This document shows, one piece after another, positions 1 through 7,736 of a stretch of 56,984 nt of DNA. This stretch comes from Clostridia bacterium (GTDB lineage: Bacteria > Bacillota > Clostridia > Oscillospirales > CAG-272): positions 1 through 56,984 of the forward strand of contig JAGAKG010000029.1 of assembly GCA_017625755.1 (NCBI GenBank), read 5' to 3'. Every line of letters begins with the position of its first letter. Position 1 is the first letter of the stretch. Position numbers and translations under genes: made by a program. The notes under the pieces were generated by a model. It was not told where the DNA came from. It worked only from the letters and a program-made list of their open reading frames with translations, and did no database searches.

Positions 1-80
1 CTATGTGCCTACACGACGGGAGATAATTTTATTGTAATTGAAATACTAAAAACTTTTGCTTTAAAGGTTTTGAAGGGAGT

Positions 81-113
81 GTGAGGGGAACTTTTTTCAA
101 AAGTTCCCCTCAC
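81..113 (-). terminator. Hairpin downstream of trxB
   Basis: A perfect 15-bp stem (81-95 with 99-113) with a 3-nt loop sits just past the trxB stop codon. On the minus strand it is not followed by a clear T run, so it may act as an RNA 3' stabiliser or weak terminator. The first 80 bases of the window show nothing else. Confidence 0.5.
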
Positions 114-121
114 AAAAACTC

Positions 122-1030
122 TCACAAACTATCAATATACCTGCAAGCGGCGAGGGCGGCAACTGCGCCGTCACCCGTGGCGGTAGTTATCTGCCTTACT
201 CTCTTTGAACGGCAGTCACCCGCAACGAAAACCCCCTCAGTCTTAGTCAGACAATCCTCTGTGGCGTCGATATATCCGTAATCGTTGAGGTCTGCAACAT
301 CGGCGAAAGGCGCATTTTCGGGTACCTGACCGATAGCTACAAAAATACCGTCGAGCTTCAGCTCGGTGTCGGTATTATCCTCGGTGTTGCGTATCTTGAT
401 AGCCTCAAGCTTTTCGCCACCGATAAGCTCCGTTACCACAGAATTAAAGATAAACGAAACATTCTCCTTTTCGGTAAGCTTTGCCACAAGTCTGCCTTCG
501 CCCGTCATAGTAGCGAGGTTCTGAATAACATAAACCTTGCGGCAGTATTCGCTGAGCATAACAGCCTCCTGAAGGGCGGTGTTACCGCCTCCGATAACTG
601 CAACATCGCGTCCGTTATAGAAGGCTCCGTCGCATACTGCGCAATAGGAAACACCCTCGCCGATAAATTCCTCCTCGCGGTCAATTCCGAGGTGGCGGTG
701 CTTTGAGCCCGCGGCGATAATGACGGTCTTACCATCAAATGCACCCTGGTCGGTAACGACCGTGAGATATCCGCCTTTTTTTTCAATCTTCTGGGCGGTA
801 GCCATTTCAATGTCGGCTCCGTGAGCCATAACCTGGTCGAGAAGCATCTCGGCAAATTCGTTTCCGCTCACCTGCATAAGCGAGGGATAGTTTTCAACCT
901 TGGGAGAGAAGGTTATCTGTCCACCAAAGGTCTCCTTTTCAAGTACGAGAACGCTCTTGTCTGCTCTGAGACCGTAAAGCGCGGAGGTAAGTCCCGCGGG
1001 ACCCGCTCCAATAACAATAATATCGTGCAT
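122..1030 (-). CDS. trxB: Thioredoxin reductase (NADPH)
   Basis: A 302-residue FAD- and NADPH-dependent disulfide reductase that recharges thioredoxin or glutaredoxin-like proteins in the cytoplasm. Visible: the FAD-binding GAGPAGL at residues 8-14, the redox-active CAVC at 130-133, the pyridine-nucleotide motif GGGNTA at 147-152, and a C-terminal GDC FAD contact. Length is normal for the low-molecular-weight bacterial type. A longer frame reaches back to 1111, but the start at 1030 is preceded by AAAAGGA and gives the usual N-terminus MHDIIVIGAG. It follows nrdD on the same strand after an 87-nt gap holding a hairpin. Together with the glutaredoxin-like domain on NrdD, this suggests it supplies electrons for anaerobic ribonucleotide reduction; that partner choice is an inference. 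Confidence 0.95.
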   Translation of the reverse strand: MHDIIVIGAGPAGLTSALYGLRADKSVLVLEKETFGGQITFSPKVENYPSLMQVSGNEFAEMLLDQVMAHGADIEMATAQKIEKKGGYLTVVTDQGAFDGKTVIIAAGSKHRHLGIDREEEFIGEGVSYCAVCDGAFYNGRDVAVIGGGNTALQEAVMLSEYCRKVYVIQNLATMTGEGRLVAKLTEKENVSFIFNSVVTELIGGEKLEAIKIRNTEDNTDTELKLDGIFVAIGQVPENAPFADVADLNDYGYIDATEDCLTKTEGVFVAGDCRSKRVRQITTATGDGAVAALAACRYIDSL

Positions 1031-1058
1031 TTTTATTTTCCTTTTCTGTATAATTTTC

Positions 1059-1100
1059 GGGGAAGGAAGAAAGCTTCGCTTATGAAGCTTCTTCCTCCCC
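1059..1100. other. Intercistronic hairpin between nrdD and trxB
   Basis: An imperfect stem-loop (1059-1077 with 1084-1100) fills much of the nrdD-trxB gap. It has no following T run on the minus strand, so it is more likely an RNA processing or stability element than a strong terminator. It would let trxB be expressed at a different level from nrdD. Confidence 0.5.
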
Positions 1101-1117
1101 CAATAAGTCAAACAGTT

Positions 1118-3508
1118 TTATGCTTCCTCAGCAAACTTGCGAATGTTGGAGACATTAACTATCTTCTCGGCAGTATCGCCGTTTATAACAACGAGAGTAG
1201 GAGCCTGCTTGATTCCATAGGAGTTGGTAAGCTCGGGATTTTCCTCTGCGAGAATCTTCTCGTAAACGATTCCAGCGTCATCAAGGAACTTAGCCGCCAT
1301 CTTGCAGTTGGGGCAGGTCTTTGTTGCGAAAAGCATTATTTTGCTGTTCTCGGTGTTGACTGCCTTAGATTCAATCTTCGCCTCTGCAGCGGGAGCGTCG
1401 GGGGCTGCGTTCATATTGTAGCCCTTCTTGTTCATAGAGGCGCCAATGTCGTAGAGCTTACGCATCTTGTATTCCTGAGCCTTACCGTCGTTCCAGTTCT
1501 GAACAGGGCGGTAGTAACCCGTTATACGGCTGTATACCTCTGTCTTTTCGCCGCAATGAGGACAAGCGAATGCTTCGCCTGCGATATATCCGTGTGTCTT
1601 ACAAACAGAATATGTGGGCGAGAGTGTGTAGTAGGGAAGCTTATAGTTCTCGGCAATCTTGCGAACGAGATTTGCAGCAGACTGCCAGGAGGGAAGCTTC
1701 TCGCCGAGGAATGCGTGGAATACAGTACCCGAGGTGTAAAGTGTCTGGAGGTCGTCCTGAACATCAAGAGCCTCGAAGATATCTGCGGTGTATCCAACGG
1801 GAAGGTGAGAGGAGTTGGTATAGTAAGGAACGCTGTTGTCCTCACAAGCCGTGATGATGTCGGGGAATCTCTTGAGGTCGTGCTTAGCAAGACGGTAAGA
1901 GGTCGACTCCGCGGGAGTAGCCTCGAGGTTGTAGAGGTCTCCGTATTTCTCCTGATAGTCGGAAAGTCTGTTTCTCATAAAGTTGAGAACATCCTTTGTG
2001 AATTCCTGAGTTTCCTTGTGCGTAAGGTCAGCTCTGAGCCACTTAGCGTTAAGACCAACCTCGTTCATACCAACGAGACCGATGGTAGAGAAGTGGTTCT
2101 CAAATGTTCCAAGGTAACGCTTGGTATAGGGATAAAGTCCCTCGTCAAGGAGTCTTGTGATAACCGTTCTCTTGATCTTGAGCGAACGAGCCGCGATATC
2201 CATAATATGTCCGAGACGCTTGTAGAAATCAGCCTCGTTCTCAGCAAGGTATGCGATTCTGGGCATATTTATCGTAACAACGCCGATAGAACCTGTGCTT
2301 TCTCCACTTCCGAAGAATCCGCCCGACTTCTTGCGAAGCTCACGGAGATCAAGACGCAGACGGCAGCACATACTTCTTACATCGCTGGGCTCCATATCGC
2401 TGTTGATGTAGTTGGAGAAGTAGGGAGTACCGTATTTAGATGTCATCTCAAAGAGGAGACGGTTGTTTTCGGTATCCGACCAGTCAAAGTTGCTTGTGAT
2501 GGAGTATGTGGGGATAGGATACTGGAATCCGCGTCCGTTGTGGTCACCCTCGATCATGATCTCGATAAACGCCTTGTTTATCATATCCATCTCAGCCTGA
2601 CAATCCTTGTACTTGAAGTCTCTTTCCTTGCCGCCGACGATAGCGTTCATTTCAGCGAGGTCAGCGGGAACCTTCCAGTCAAGAGTGATGTTGGAGAAGG
2701 GCGCCTGAGTACCCCAACGAGAGGGGGTGTTTACGCCGTATATAAAGGACTCGATGCACTTCTTGACCTGATCATAGTTGAGATTGTCAACCTTTACGAA
2801 GGGAGCAAGATAAGTGTCGAACGAGGAGAACGCCTGAGCGCCTGCCCACTCGTTCTGCATGATTCCAAGGAAGTTTACCATCTGGTTGCAGAGGGTTGCA
2901 AGGTGAGACGCGGGAGCAGATGTTATCTTACCGACAACGCCGCCGAGACCCTCCTGAATGAGCTGCTTGAGCGACCAACCTGCACAGTAACCCGTGAGCA
3001 TAGAGAGGTCGTGGAGGTGAAGGTCTGCGTTTCTGTGCGCATTCGCGATCTCCTCGTCATAAACCTCGGAGAGCCAGTAGTTAGCTGTAATAGCGCCCGA
3101 GTTACTCAGGATAAGTCCGCCGACAGAGTATGTAACGGTGGAGTTCTCCTTAACACGCCAGTCGATATTCTTAACATAGCTGTCTACGAGAGCCTTATAG
3201 TCAAGAACGGTGGACTTCATATTACGGAGCTTTTCTCTCTGCTTACGGTAGAGAATGTACGCTTTAGCGACATCCGCATAGCCCGCCTGAACGAGAACAG
3301 ACTCAACGCTGTCCTGGATATCCTCAACTGCGATAAGACCTTCTTTTATTTTAGGCTCAAAATCTGCCGTTACCTTGAGTCCGAGCAGATCGATTACATC
3401 GGGGTGATAGTTCTTTTCCTGCGCTTCAAACGCAAGCTTGATGGCTTCGTTGATTTTTTCTATCTTAAAATCAACGACTTTGCCGTCTCTTTTTAATACC
3501 TGATACAT
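1118..3508 (-). CDS. nrdD: Anaerobic (class III) ribonucleoside-triphosphate reductase with fused C-terminal glutaredoxin-like domain
   Basis: A 796-residue glycyl-radical enzyme that reduces NTPs to dNTPs without oxygen. An ATP-cone occupies about residues 1-90. The barrel contains WAGAQAFSSFDTYL and MCCRLRLD. Near the end lie the zinc-site sequence (CKTHG then CPHCG) and the glycyl-radical loop RITGYYRPVQNWNDG. Residues 723-796 are an extra thioredoxin-fold domain with CPNC at 732-735 and a cis-proline-type QAPT. Most NrdD proteins end shortly after the radical loop. Start chosen at 3508, with GTAAAGGAG just upstream, rather than an upstream in-frame codon at 3553. It has its own promoter with two NrdR boxes. 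The fusion plus neighbouring trxB suggests the thioredoxin/NrdH-dependent class III subtype rather than the formate-dependent one (inference). Confidence 0.95.
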   Translation of the reverse strand: MYQVLKRDGKVVDFKIEKINEAIKLAFEAQEKNYHPDVIDLLGLKVTADFEPKIKEGLIAVEDIQDSVESVLVQAGYADVAKAYILYRKQREKLRNMKSTVLDYKALVDSYVKNIDWRVKENSTVTYSVGGLILSNSGAITANYWLSEVYDEEIANAHRNADLHLHDLSMLTGYCAGWSLKQLIQEGLGGVVGKITSAPASHLATLCNQMVNFLGIMQNEWAGAQAFSSFDTYLAPFVKVDNLNYDQVKKCIESFIYGVNTPSRWGTQAPFSNITLDWKVPADLAEMNAIVGGKERDFKYKDCQAEMDMINKAFIEIMIEGDHNGRGFQYPIPTYSITSNFDWSDTENNRLLFEMTSKYGTPYFSNYINSDMEPSDVRSMCCRLRLDLRELRKKSGGFFGSGESTGSIGVVTINMPRIAYLAENEADFYKRLGHIMDIAARSLKIKRTVITRLLDEGLYPYTKRYLGTFENHFSTIGLVGMNEVGLNAKWLRADLTHKETQEFTKDVLNFMRNRLSDYQEKYGDLYNLEATPAESTSYRLAKHDLKRFPDIITACEDNSVPYYTNSSHLPVGYTADIFEALDVQDDLQTLYTSGTVFHAFLGEKLPSWQSAANLVRKIAENYKLPYYTLSPTYSVCKTHGYIAGEAFACPHCGEKTEVYSRITGYYRPVQNWNDGKAQEYKMRKLYDIGASMNKKGYNMNAAPDAPAAEAKIESKAVNTENSKIMLFATKTCPNCKMAAKFLDDAGIVYEKILAEENPELTNSYGIKQAPTLVVINGDTAEKIVNVSNIRKFAEEA

Positions 3509-3558
3509 TTTTTTCTCCTTTACTTTGTAAATTTTTAGTGCATTATGTGACAAGTATA

Positions 3559-3587
3559 AGTATAAAGCAAAAAGGAAAAAATGTCAA
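3559..3587 (-). promoter_or_regulatory. Promoter of nrdD
   Basis: On the minus strand TTGACA (3587-3582) is followed after 17 nt by TATACT (3564-3559). This places transcription about 45 nt upstream of the chosen nrdD start, so nrdD can be transcribed separately from nrdG. Confidence 0.75.
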
Positions 3588-3597
3588 TTGTGAGTTC

Positions 3598-3645
3598 CTA
3601 CAATATATTGATGTTTTTGTTGTATGAAATCACAATATATTGTAT
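3598..3645. promoter_or_regulatory. Two tandem NrdR boxes
   Basis: Two copies of the near-palindrome CAATATATTG occur at 3601-3610 and 3633-3642, each inside a 16-bp site resembling the NrdR consensus acaCwAtATaTwGtgt. Their 32-bp repeat distance equals three helical turns, the known spacing of NrdR box pairs. They lie just upstream of the nrdD -35 element, so the dNTP-sensing repressor NrdR probably controls nrdD and trxB. No nrdR gene is in the window. Confidence 0.8.
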
Positions 3646-3673
3646 AGCGGGCTTGGTTTGATATAATTCAACT

Positions 3674-4363
3674 TTATACGCCGCGAAGCTCTGCCGAGGG
3701 TATGATTTTTTGCGCGGAAGCCAGTATTTGCTTCATTTCTTCAGGGGAATAAGCCGAAAGTCCCGAGGATATTATATCTCCCGAATCGGTGAAGGACTGC
3801 AAAAAGTAGCGCGGCGCGCCTGAGATCCAACTTGCGATAGCCACTATATCTTGTGGTGTGTGCAGCTCCTTGACAACAGTTGTTCGGAACTCGAAGGGAA
3901 CCCCCGATACCATAAGAGCGGAAATGCTCTCGGAGATTTTCGAGGTGTCGACGGAAACCCCGCAGGTCTCGGAATATTTTTCTTCCGAATTTTTTATGTC
4001 CATAGCTACATAGTCAACAAGCCTCGCGTTAAGAATAGCTTTCAGCCTCTCGGGAAAGGAGCCGTTCGTGTCGAGCTTGACCGCAAGTCCGATATCCCTT
4101 ATTTTTTTCATAAAATCTTCGATATCGCGCTGAAGCAGAGGTTCTCCGCCCGTGATACACACACCGTCGAGAATCCCCTTTCTTTTATTTAAAAATGAGA
4201 AAAATTCGTCTTCGGGAATTATATTAGAGAAATCGGGAGAAATTACAAGTGAGGCATTGTGGCAAAAAGGGCATCTGAAATTGCAGCCCCCCGTGAAAAC
4301 CGTACAAGCAACCTTACCGGGAAAATCAAGCAAGGTAGTTTTTTGCAGACCGTTTATTATCAT
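3674..4363 (-). CDS. nrdG: Anaerobic ribonucleotide reductase activating protein (radical SAM)
   Basis: A 229-residue radical SAM activase that generates the glycyl radical on NrdD using S-adenosylmethionine and a [4Fe-4S] cluster. The cluster motif is CX3CX2C at residues 27-34 (CNFRCPFC), followed by an ITGGEPLLQ glycine-rich SAM motif. N-terminal text TTLLDFPGKVACT is typical of the NrdG2-type activase. Start set at 4363, preceded by AAAGGAAT; a longer frame to 4423 adds an unlikely leader. It is upstream of nrdD on the same strand, separated by 165 nt containing the NrdR boxes and a separate promoter. Confidence 0.93.
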   Translation of the reverse strand: MIINGLQKTTLLDFPGKVACTVFTGGCNFRCPFCHNASLVISPDFSNIIPEDEFFSFLNKRKGILDGVCITGGEPLLQRDIEDFMKKIRDIGLAVKLDTNGSFPERLKAILNARLVDYVAMDIKNSEEKYSETCGVSVDTSKISESISALMVSGVPFEFRTTVVKELHTPQDIVAIASWISGAPRYFLQSFTDSGDIISSGLSAYSPEEMKQILASAQKIIPSAELRGV

Positions 4364-4413
4364 AAAATTTATATTCCTTTCTTTGAAACTCATCAAAAAA
4401 GTACGATATATAA

Positions 4414-4442
4414 ATTGTAACATAAATAAGGCTAAAAAGCAA
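4414..4442 (-). promoter_or_regulatory. Promoter of nrdG
   Basis: Minus-strand TTGCTT (4442-4437), 17-nt spacer, TACAAT (4419-4414). Divergent from the symporter promoter in the same AT-rich intergenic region; no NrdR box was seen here. Confidence 0.55.
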
Positions 4443-4551
4443 TTACTATAAAAATAAAAAATTATACAGATGAAATAAAAGATTATAACGATTTCTGTAA
4501 TAAATGCTAAAAATTTGTGTTTTTGGATTATGATTTCGTAAAAAATGCGGA

Positions 4552-4580
4552 TTGACAGTAAATTTCAGTAATGATAAAAT
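4552..4580 (+). promoter_or_regulatory. Promoter of the Na/phosphate symporter gene
   Basis: TTGACA at 4552-4557 and TAAAAT at 4575-4580 with a 17-nt spacer, giving a leader of about 45 nt before the start at 4634. No PHO-box-like direct repeats were recognised. Confidence 0.7.
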
Positions 4581-4633
4581 GAAAGCGTGAAGATAGAAAA
4601 GAAGAAAGAAAAATGGAAACATGAGGTTACCAT

Positions 4634-6406
4634 ATGAGCGTATTTAATATTTTGAATCTTATTTGCGGACTTGCACTCTTTTTGTTCGGAATGAATTTTA
4701 TGGGTGATACCCTGAAAAAGAGCGCGGGTAATAAGCTGAAAACATTTTTGGGAAGAATTACATCGAACCCCATCAAGGGCTTTTTGCTCGGAATGGGGGT
4801 TACGGCAGTCATTCAGTCTTCTTCTGCCACTACCGTTATGATAGTTGGCTTTGTAAACTCGGGTACTATGATGCTCTCGCAGGCGATAAGCGTTATAATG
4901 GGCGCCAATGTGGGAACAACGGTCACCTCTTGGTTGACGGGACTCTCGGGTATCGGTGAAGGCGGAGCGACTGCCGTTTCCTTTTTACAATGGCTGAAGC
5001 CATCCTCCTTCGTGCCGATACTTGCGCTTGTTGGCGTGCTGCTCTATATGCTCGGGAAGAATGCGCAAAGACGCAATATAGGTCTGATATTGCTCGGCTT
5101 TTCTGTGCTTATGGTCGGTATGGATATGATGTCGGAGGCGGTAAAGCCACTGAGTGAGAACGAAGCCTTCAAATCTGTTCTCTTGTGGTTTGAAAATCCT
5201 TTGTTTGGCGTTCTTGCGGGTATGGTGATGACCGCCATCATTCAAAGCTCGTCGGCGTCTGTGGGTATTCTGCAGTCGCTCACTGTAACGGGCGCGATAA
5301 CCTTCGGAAACGCCGTTCCGATTCTTCTTGGGCAGAATATAGGTACTTGTGTCACCGCCCTGATATCCTCAATAGGAACAAGCCGAAACGCCAAAAGAAC
5401 GGCGTTCGTCCACTTTTATTTCAACGCCATAGGCGTGGTGGTATTTCTCGGACTGTTTTATCTCTTTGATTTCATAGTGGGCTTTCCCTTTATGGGCGAC
5501 AGTATAGATATGTGGGGAATAGCTATCGTGCATACTGTGTTTAATATCGTGTCGGTTCTTGTTCTCGCTCCTTTTTCAAAGCTTTTAGAAAAGCTTGTTT
5601 GCCTGACGGTAAGGGATAAAAAGGGAACGGATGAGACCGAGCTTCTTGACGAGCGCTTGCTCGCAACGCCCTCGGTCGCTATTGATAAAAGCGTTCAGGC
5701 GGTCTGTAAAATGGCTGATGCCGTCAAGGAATCCTTTTCGCTTTCATCGGGACTTCTTTACGATTACGACACGCAAAGCGCGGAGAAGGTCAGAGAGCTT
5801 GAGGTTATGGCAGATAAATACGAGGATATGATAGGCTCGTATCTTCTGAAGCTTTCGCCCGAAAGTGTACTGGCAAAGGAAAATATGGAGATAACCAAGC
5901 TGCTTCACCTTATAGGTGACTTGGAAAGAATATCTGACCACGCCGTGAATATCGTGGAATCGGCAGAGGAGATAAGGGATAAAAAAATCACATTCTCAGA
6001 TGAAACGCGAGATGAGCTTGAGGTTATGAGCAGAGCGGTCGGCGAGGTTATTGATATAGCGCTCTCCGCACTCGTTTCAAACGACATAGAAGAAGCGCAG
6101 AGAGTTGAACCGCTCGAGCAGGTTATAGACGGATTGAGAGAGGAGCTGAAGCGCAGACATATTATGCGACTTCAAAAAAGTAAATCTACCGTTGAGCACG
6201 GCTTTATTCTCTCTGATATTCTGACGAATTATGAAAGAATAGCTGACCATTGCTCGAATGTGGCAGGGTGCATAATCGAAATATCAAAAAACAAAACGCT
6301 TCAGATGCACAGCTATACAGACCGCATAAGAGAGAGCGATAAATCCTTTGATGAGCGCTATATGCAGTTTTCGCAAAAATATTCCTTGCGCGACGCTCAA
6401 ATATAA
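4634..6406 (+). CDS. Na+/phosphate cotransporter with C-terminal PhoU domain
   Basis: A 590-residue membrane protein of the Na/Pi-cotransporter II (NptA/YjbB-like) family. The N-terminal half carries two inverted repeats, each with the QSSSA signature (AVIQSSSATTVM, then AIIQSSSASVGI) and a GANVGT/GQNIGT partner motif, which form the sodium and phosphate sites. From about residue 340 onward the protein is a helical PhoU-like domain (EVMADKYEDMIG and ERISDHAVNIVE), expected in the cytoplasm. YjbB-type proteins have been linked to phosphate export as well as uptake, so direction is open. It is monocistronic: own promoter, and a bidirectional terminator overlaps its stop codon. GAGGT precedes the start. 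Confidence 0.92.
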   Translation: MSVFNILNLICGLALFLFGMNFMGDTLKKSAGNKLKTFLGRITSNPIKGFLLGMGVTAVIQSSSATTVMIVGFVNSGTMMLSQAISVIMGANVGTTVTSWLTGLSGIGEGGATAVSFLQWLKPSSFVPILALVGVLLYMLGKNAQRRNIGLILLGFSVLMVGMDMMSEAVKPLSENEAFKSVLLWFENPLFGVLAGMVMTAIIQSSSASVGILQSLTVTGAITFGNAVPILLGQNIGTCVTALISSIGTSRNAKRTAFVHFYFNAIGVVVFLGLFYLFDFIVGFPFMGDSIDMWGIAIVHTVFNIVSVLVLAPFSKLLEKLVCLTVRDKKGTDETELLDERLLATPSVAIDKSVQAVCKMADAVKESFSLSSGLLYDYDTQSAEKVRELEVMADKYEDMIGSYLLKLSPESVLAKENMEITKLLHLIGDLERISDHAVNIVESAEEIRDKKITFSDETRDELEVMSRAVGEVIDIALSALVSNDIEEAQRVEPLEQVIDGLREELKRRHIMRLQKSKSTVEHGFILSDILTNYERIADHCSNVAGCIIEISKNKTLQMHSYTDRIRESDKSFDERYMQFSQKYSLRDAQI

Positions 6407-6444
6407 ACAAGGTGGGCTTCAAATGAAGCCCACCTTGTTTATAT
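6401..6444. terminator. Bidirectional terminator between convergent genes
   Basis: A perfect 21-bp stem (6401-6421 with 6424-6444) with a 2-nt loop. Both arms end in A/T-rich runs, and it overlaps the final codons of the symporter gene and of the convergent lipoprotein gene. Confidence 0.9.
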
Positions 6445-7092
6445 CACGGTGTATGCTATGCCGTAGCTCTGCGCATACTTGTGCGCGAAGGAATCGTTGC
6501 CGCAATAAATTGTAAAGCTTTGTGAGGCGCCGTCGAATGCGGAATGACCTATCCTGGTGACACTCGATGGAATTGTGATAGAAGATAGAGCGGTGCAGTT
6601 ATAAAATGCGAACCAATCGATAAATTGAACTCCGTTGGATATGATGACAGACTTTAGCGAATATCCCTCGAAGGCGTTCTCGGCTATCCCAATCACATCA
6701 AAGCCGTCTATTTGTGAGGGGATAACCAAATGTGTATCCTTGCCCGTAAAACCGCTTATAATCGCTTTTCCGTTGCTCACCGTATATGTGAACACCGAAT
6801 CGGGAAGTGTGGCAGAGGAGCTTGAGGGAGCGGTGGTATATTGAGCGCGCAAAGCGTCGATTTTGTCCTGAAGCTCTTTTATCTTTTTTTCGCTCTCTGC
6901 CTCCGATATGTACTGATTTTGCTGAAGCTCAAGAATTTTTTCTTCAAGCTCGCGGATTATCACATCGTATGAAGATTCCTTGTGCGTTGTAATAGCGGGT
7001 GCGGAGTCCTTCGGTGCCTCGGAGCAAGAGGGAAGTAAGGCGCATATAAATATAGCCAGTATGAGAGTGATTGATAAAAGCTTTATTTTCAT
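6439..7092 (-). CDS. Lipoprotein with coiled coil and one BspA-type leucine-rich-repeat segment
   Basis: A 217-residue predicted surface lipoprotein. Residues 1-23 form a lipoprotein signal peptide ending in a lipobox LPSC, so the mature protein would be anchored by its Cys. Residues about 45-85 are Glu/Lys/Gln-rich and predicted coiled coil (ELEEKILELQQNQ). From about residue 115 the text has BspA/TpLRR-style (LRR_5) repeats such as SVIISNGVQFIDWFAFYNC and SSITIPSSVTRIGHSAFDG. Such domains bind proteins or sugars at cell surfaces, but no specific ligand can be named. GGAG precedes the start. It converges on the symporter gene and shares its terminator. Confidence 0.8.
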   Translation of the reverse strand: MKIKLLSITLILAIFICALLPSCSEAPKDSAPAITTHKESSYDVIIRELEEKILELQQNQYISEAESEKKIKELQDKIDALRAQYTTAPSSSSATLPDSVFTYTVSNGKAIISGFTGKDTHLVIPSQIDGFDVIGIAENAFEGYSLKSVIISNGVQFIDWFAFYNCTALSSITIPSSVTRIGHSAFDGASQSFTIYCGNDSFAHKYAQSYGIAYTVI

Positions 7093-7227
7093 AAATTTTC
7101 TCCTTTGCTTTTTATAAAATAATTATCGCTAATAGGATAACATTATCGCAAAATTAAATCAAGAAAAAGCTGTCGATTAAATCAAAAAAGATTTTCAAAA
7201 AAATAAAAAATATTTTCGCAAAAGCTA

Positions 7228-7256
7228 TTGACAAAATCAAATCTATAAGTTATAAT
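7228..7256 (+). promoter_or_regulatory. Promoter of the CAU tRNA
   Basis: TTGACA at 7228-7233, a 17-nt spacer and TATAAT at 7251-7256: a full consensus sigma-A promoter, expected to start close to the tRNA 5' end. Confidence 0.85.
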
Positions 7257-7273
7257 ATTAGGGTCGCAACTGA

Positions 7274-7350
7274 GGGCCAATAGCTCAGTTGGTTAGAGCT
7301 ACCGGCTCATAACCGGTCGGTCCGGGGTTCGAGTCCCTGTTGGCCCACCA
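7274..7350 (+). tRNA. tRNA with CAU anticodon (tRNA-Ile2 or elongator tRNA-Met)
   Basis: A 77-nt cloverleaf: acceptor GGGCCAA/TTGGCCC, D-stem GCTC/GAGC, anticodon stem ACCGG/CCGGT with loop CTCATAA, T-stem CGGGG/CCCTG with TTCGAGT, and encoded CCA. The CAU anticodon alone cannot separate Met from the lysidine-modified Ile2 species. C4-G69 and C5-G68 pairs, which TilS favours, tilt the call to tRNA-Ile2, but this is not decisive. Confidence 0.95.
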
Positions 7351-7383
7351 AAAAATCCGATGCAAAAGCATCGGATTTTTTTA
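7351..7383 (+). terminator. Rho-independent terminator after the CAU tRNA
   Basis: A 13-bp perfect stem (7351-7363 with 7368-7380), AAAA loop and T run directly behind the tRNA CCA end. Confidence 0.92.
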
Positions 7384-7394
7384 TTGTAAAACGA

Positions 7395-7485
7395 AACCCC
7401 GCCCATATTGGCGGGGTTCAATAAAGATTTCAATATTACCTCGATGGAGTTTTGCGGGCTTGTTTTTTTAGCCCGCAGTTTTTTT
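7395..7485 (+). terminator. Two further stem-loops in the tRNA-ABC intergenic region
   Basis: A 9-bp GC-rich stem at 7395-7403/7410-7418, then an 8-bp stem at 7453-7460/7470-7477 followed by GTTTTTTT, a good plus-strand terminator. Behind the tRNA terminator they could bound a very short transcript, but no promoter was seen between them. From 7486 to the ABC promoter at 7677 I see nothing recognisable. Confidence 0.6.
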
Positions 7486-7676
7486 ATAAATAATGACACA
7501 TTACCTCATTATGATTGTAAGTGAATTGTACCATAGGGCTAAAAACTATTCAATAGAATATCGGAAAATGGCACAATTTATACGAGAATAGTCATATATT
7601 TGTACCTCTAATATAAAAGAGTGCGCGTTGCAAGCGGTTAAAAATAAATATTTCTTCCGTTTTTGATAAAAAACTA

Positions 7677-7705
7677 TTGATTTTTGAGCTGTAAAATGGT
7701 AAAAT
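7677..7705 (+). promoter_or_regulatory. Promoter of the ABC transporter gene
   Basis: TTGATT at 7677-7682, 17-nt spacer, TAAAAT at 7700-7705; the ribosome-binding site GAAAGGA follows before the start at 7737. Confidence 0.6.
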
Positions 7706-7736
7706 TATTTAACTTACTAAGAAAGGAAAAAGTGAT

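Noticed and set aside
821..3496. An 891-codon plus-strand open frame opposite trxB and nrdD
   Set aside because: It is antisense to two well-recognised genes, has no ribosome-binding site or domain, and is Cys/Val/Arg-rich as expected for a mirrored frame.
3598..3645. Reading the CAATATATTG repeats as a terminator of nrdG
   Set aside because: They are tandem AT-rich palindromes at 32-bp spacing beside a promoter, matching operator sites rather than a GC-rich stem with a T run.
7299..7499. Small minus-strand frame ending in TRTPDRPVMSR across the tRNA
   Set aside because: This text is the well-known false protein obtained by translating a tRNA gene on the opposite strand.
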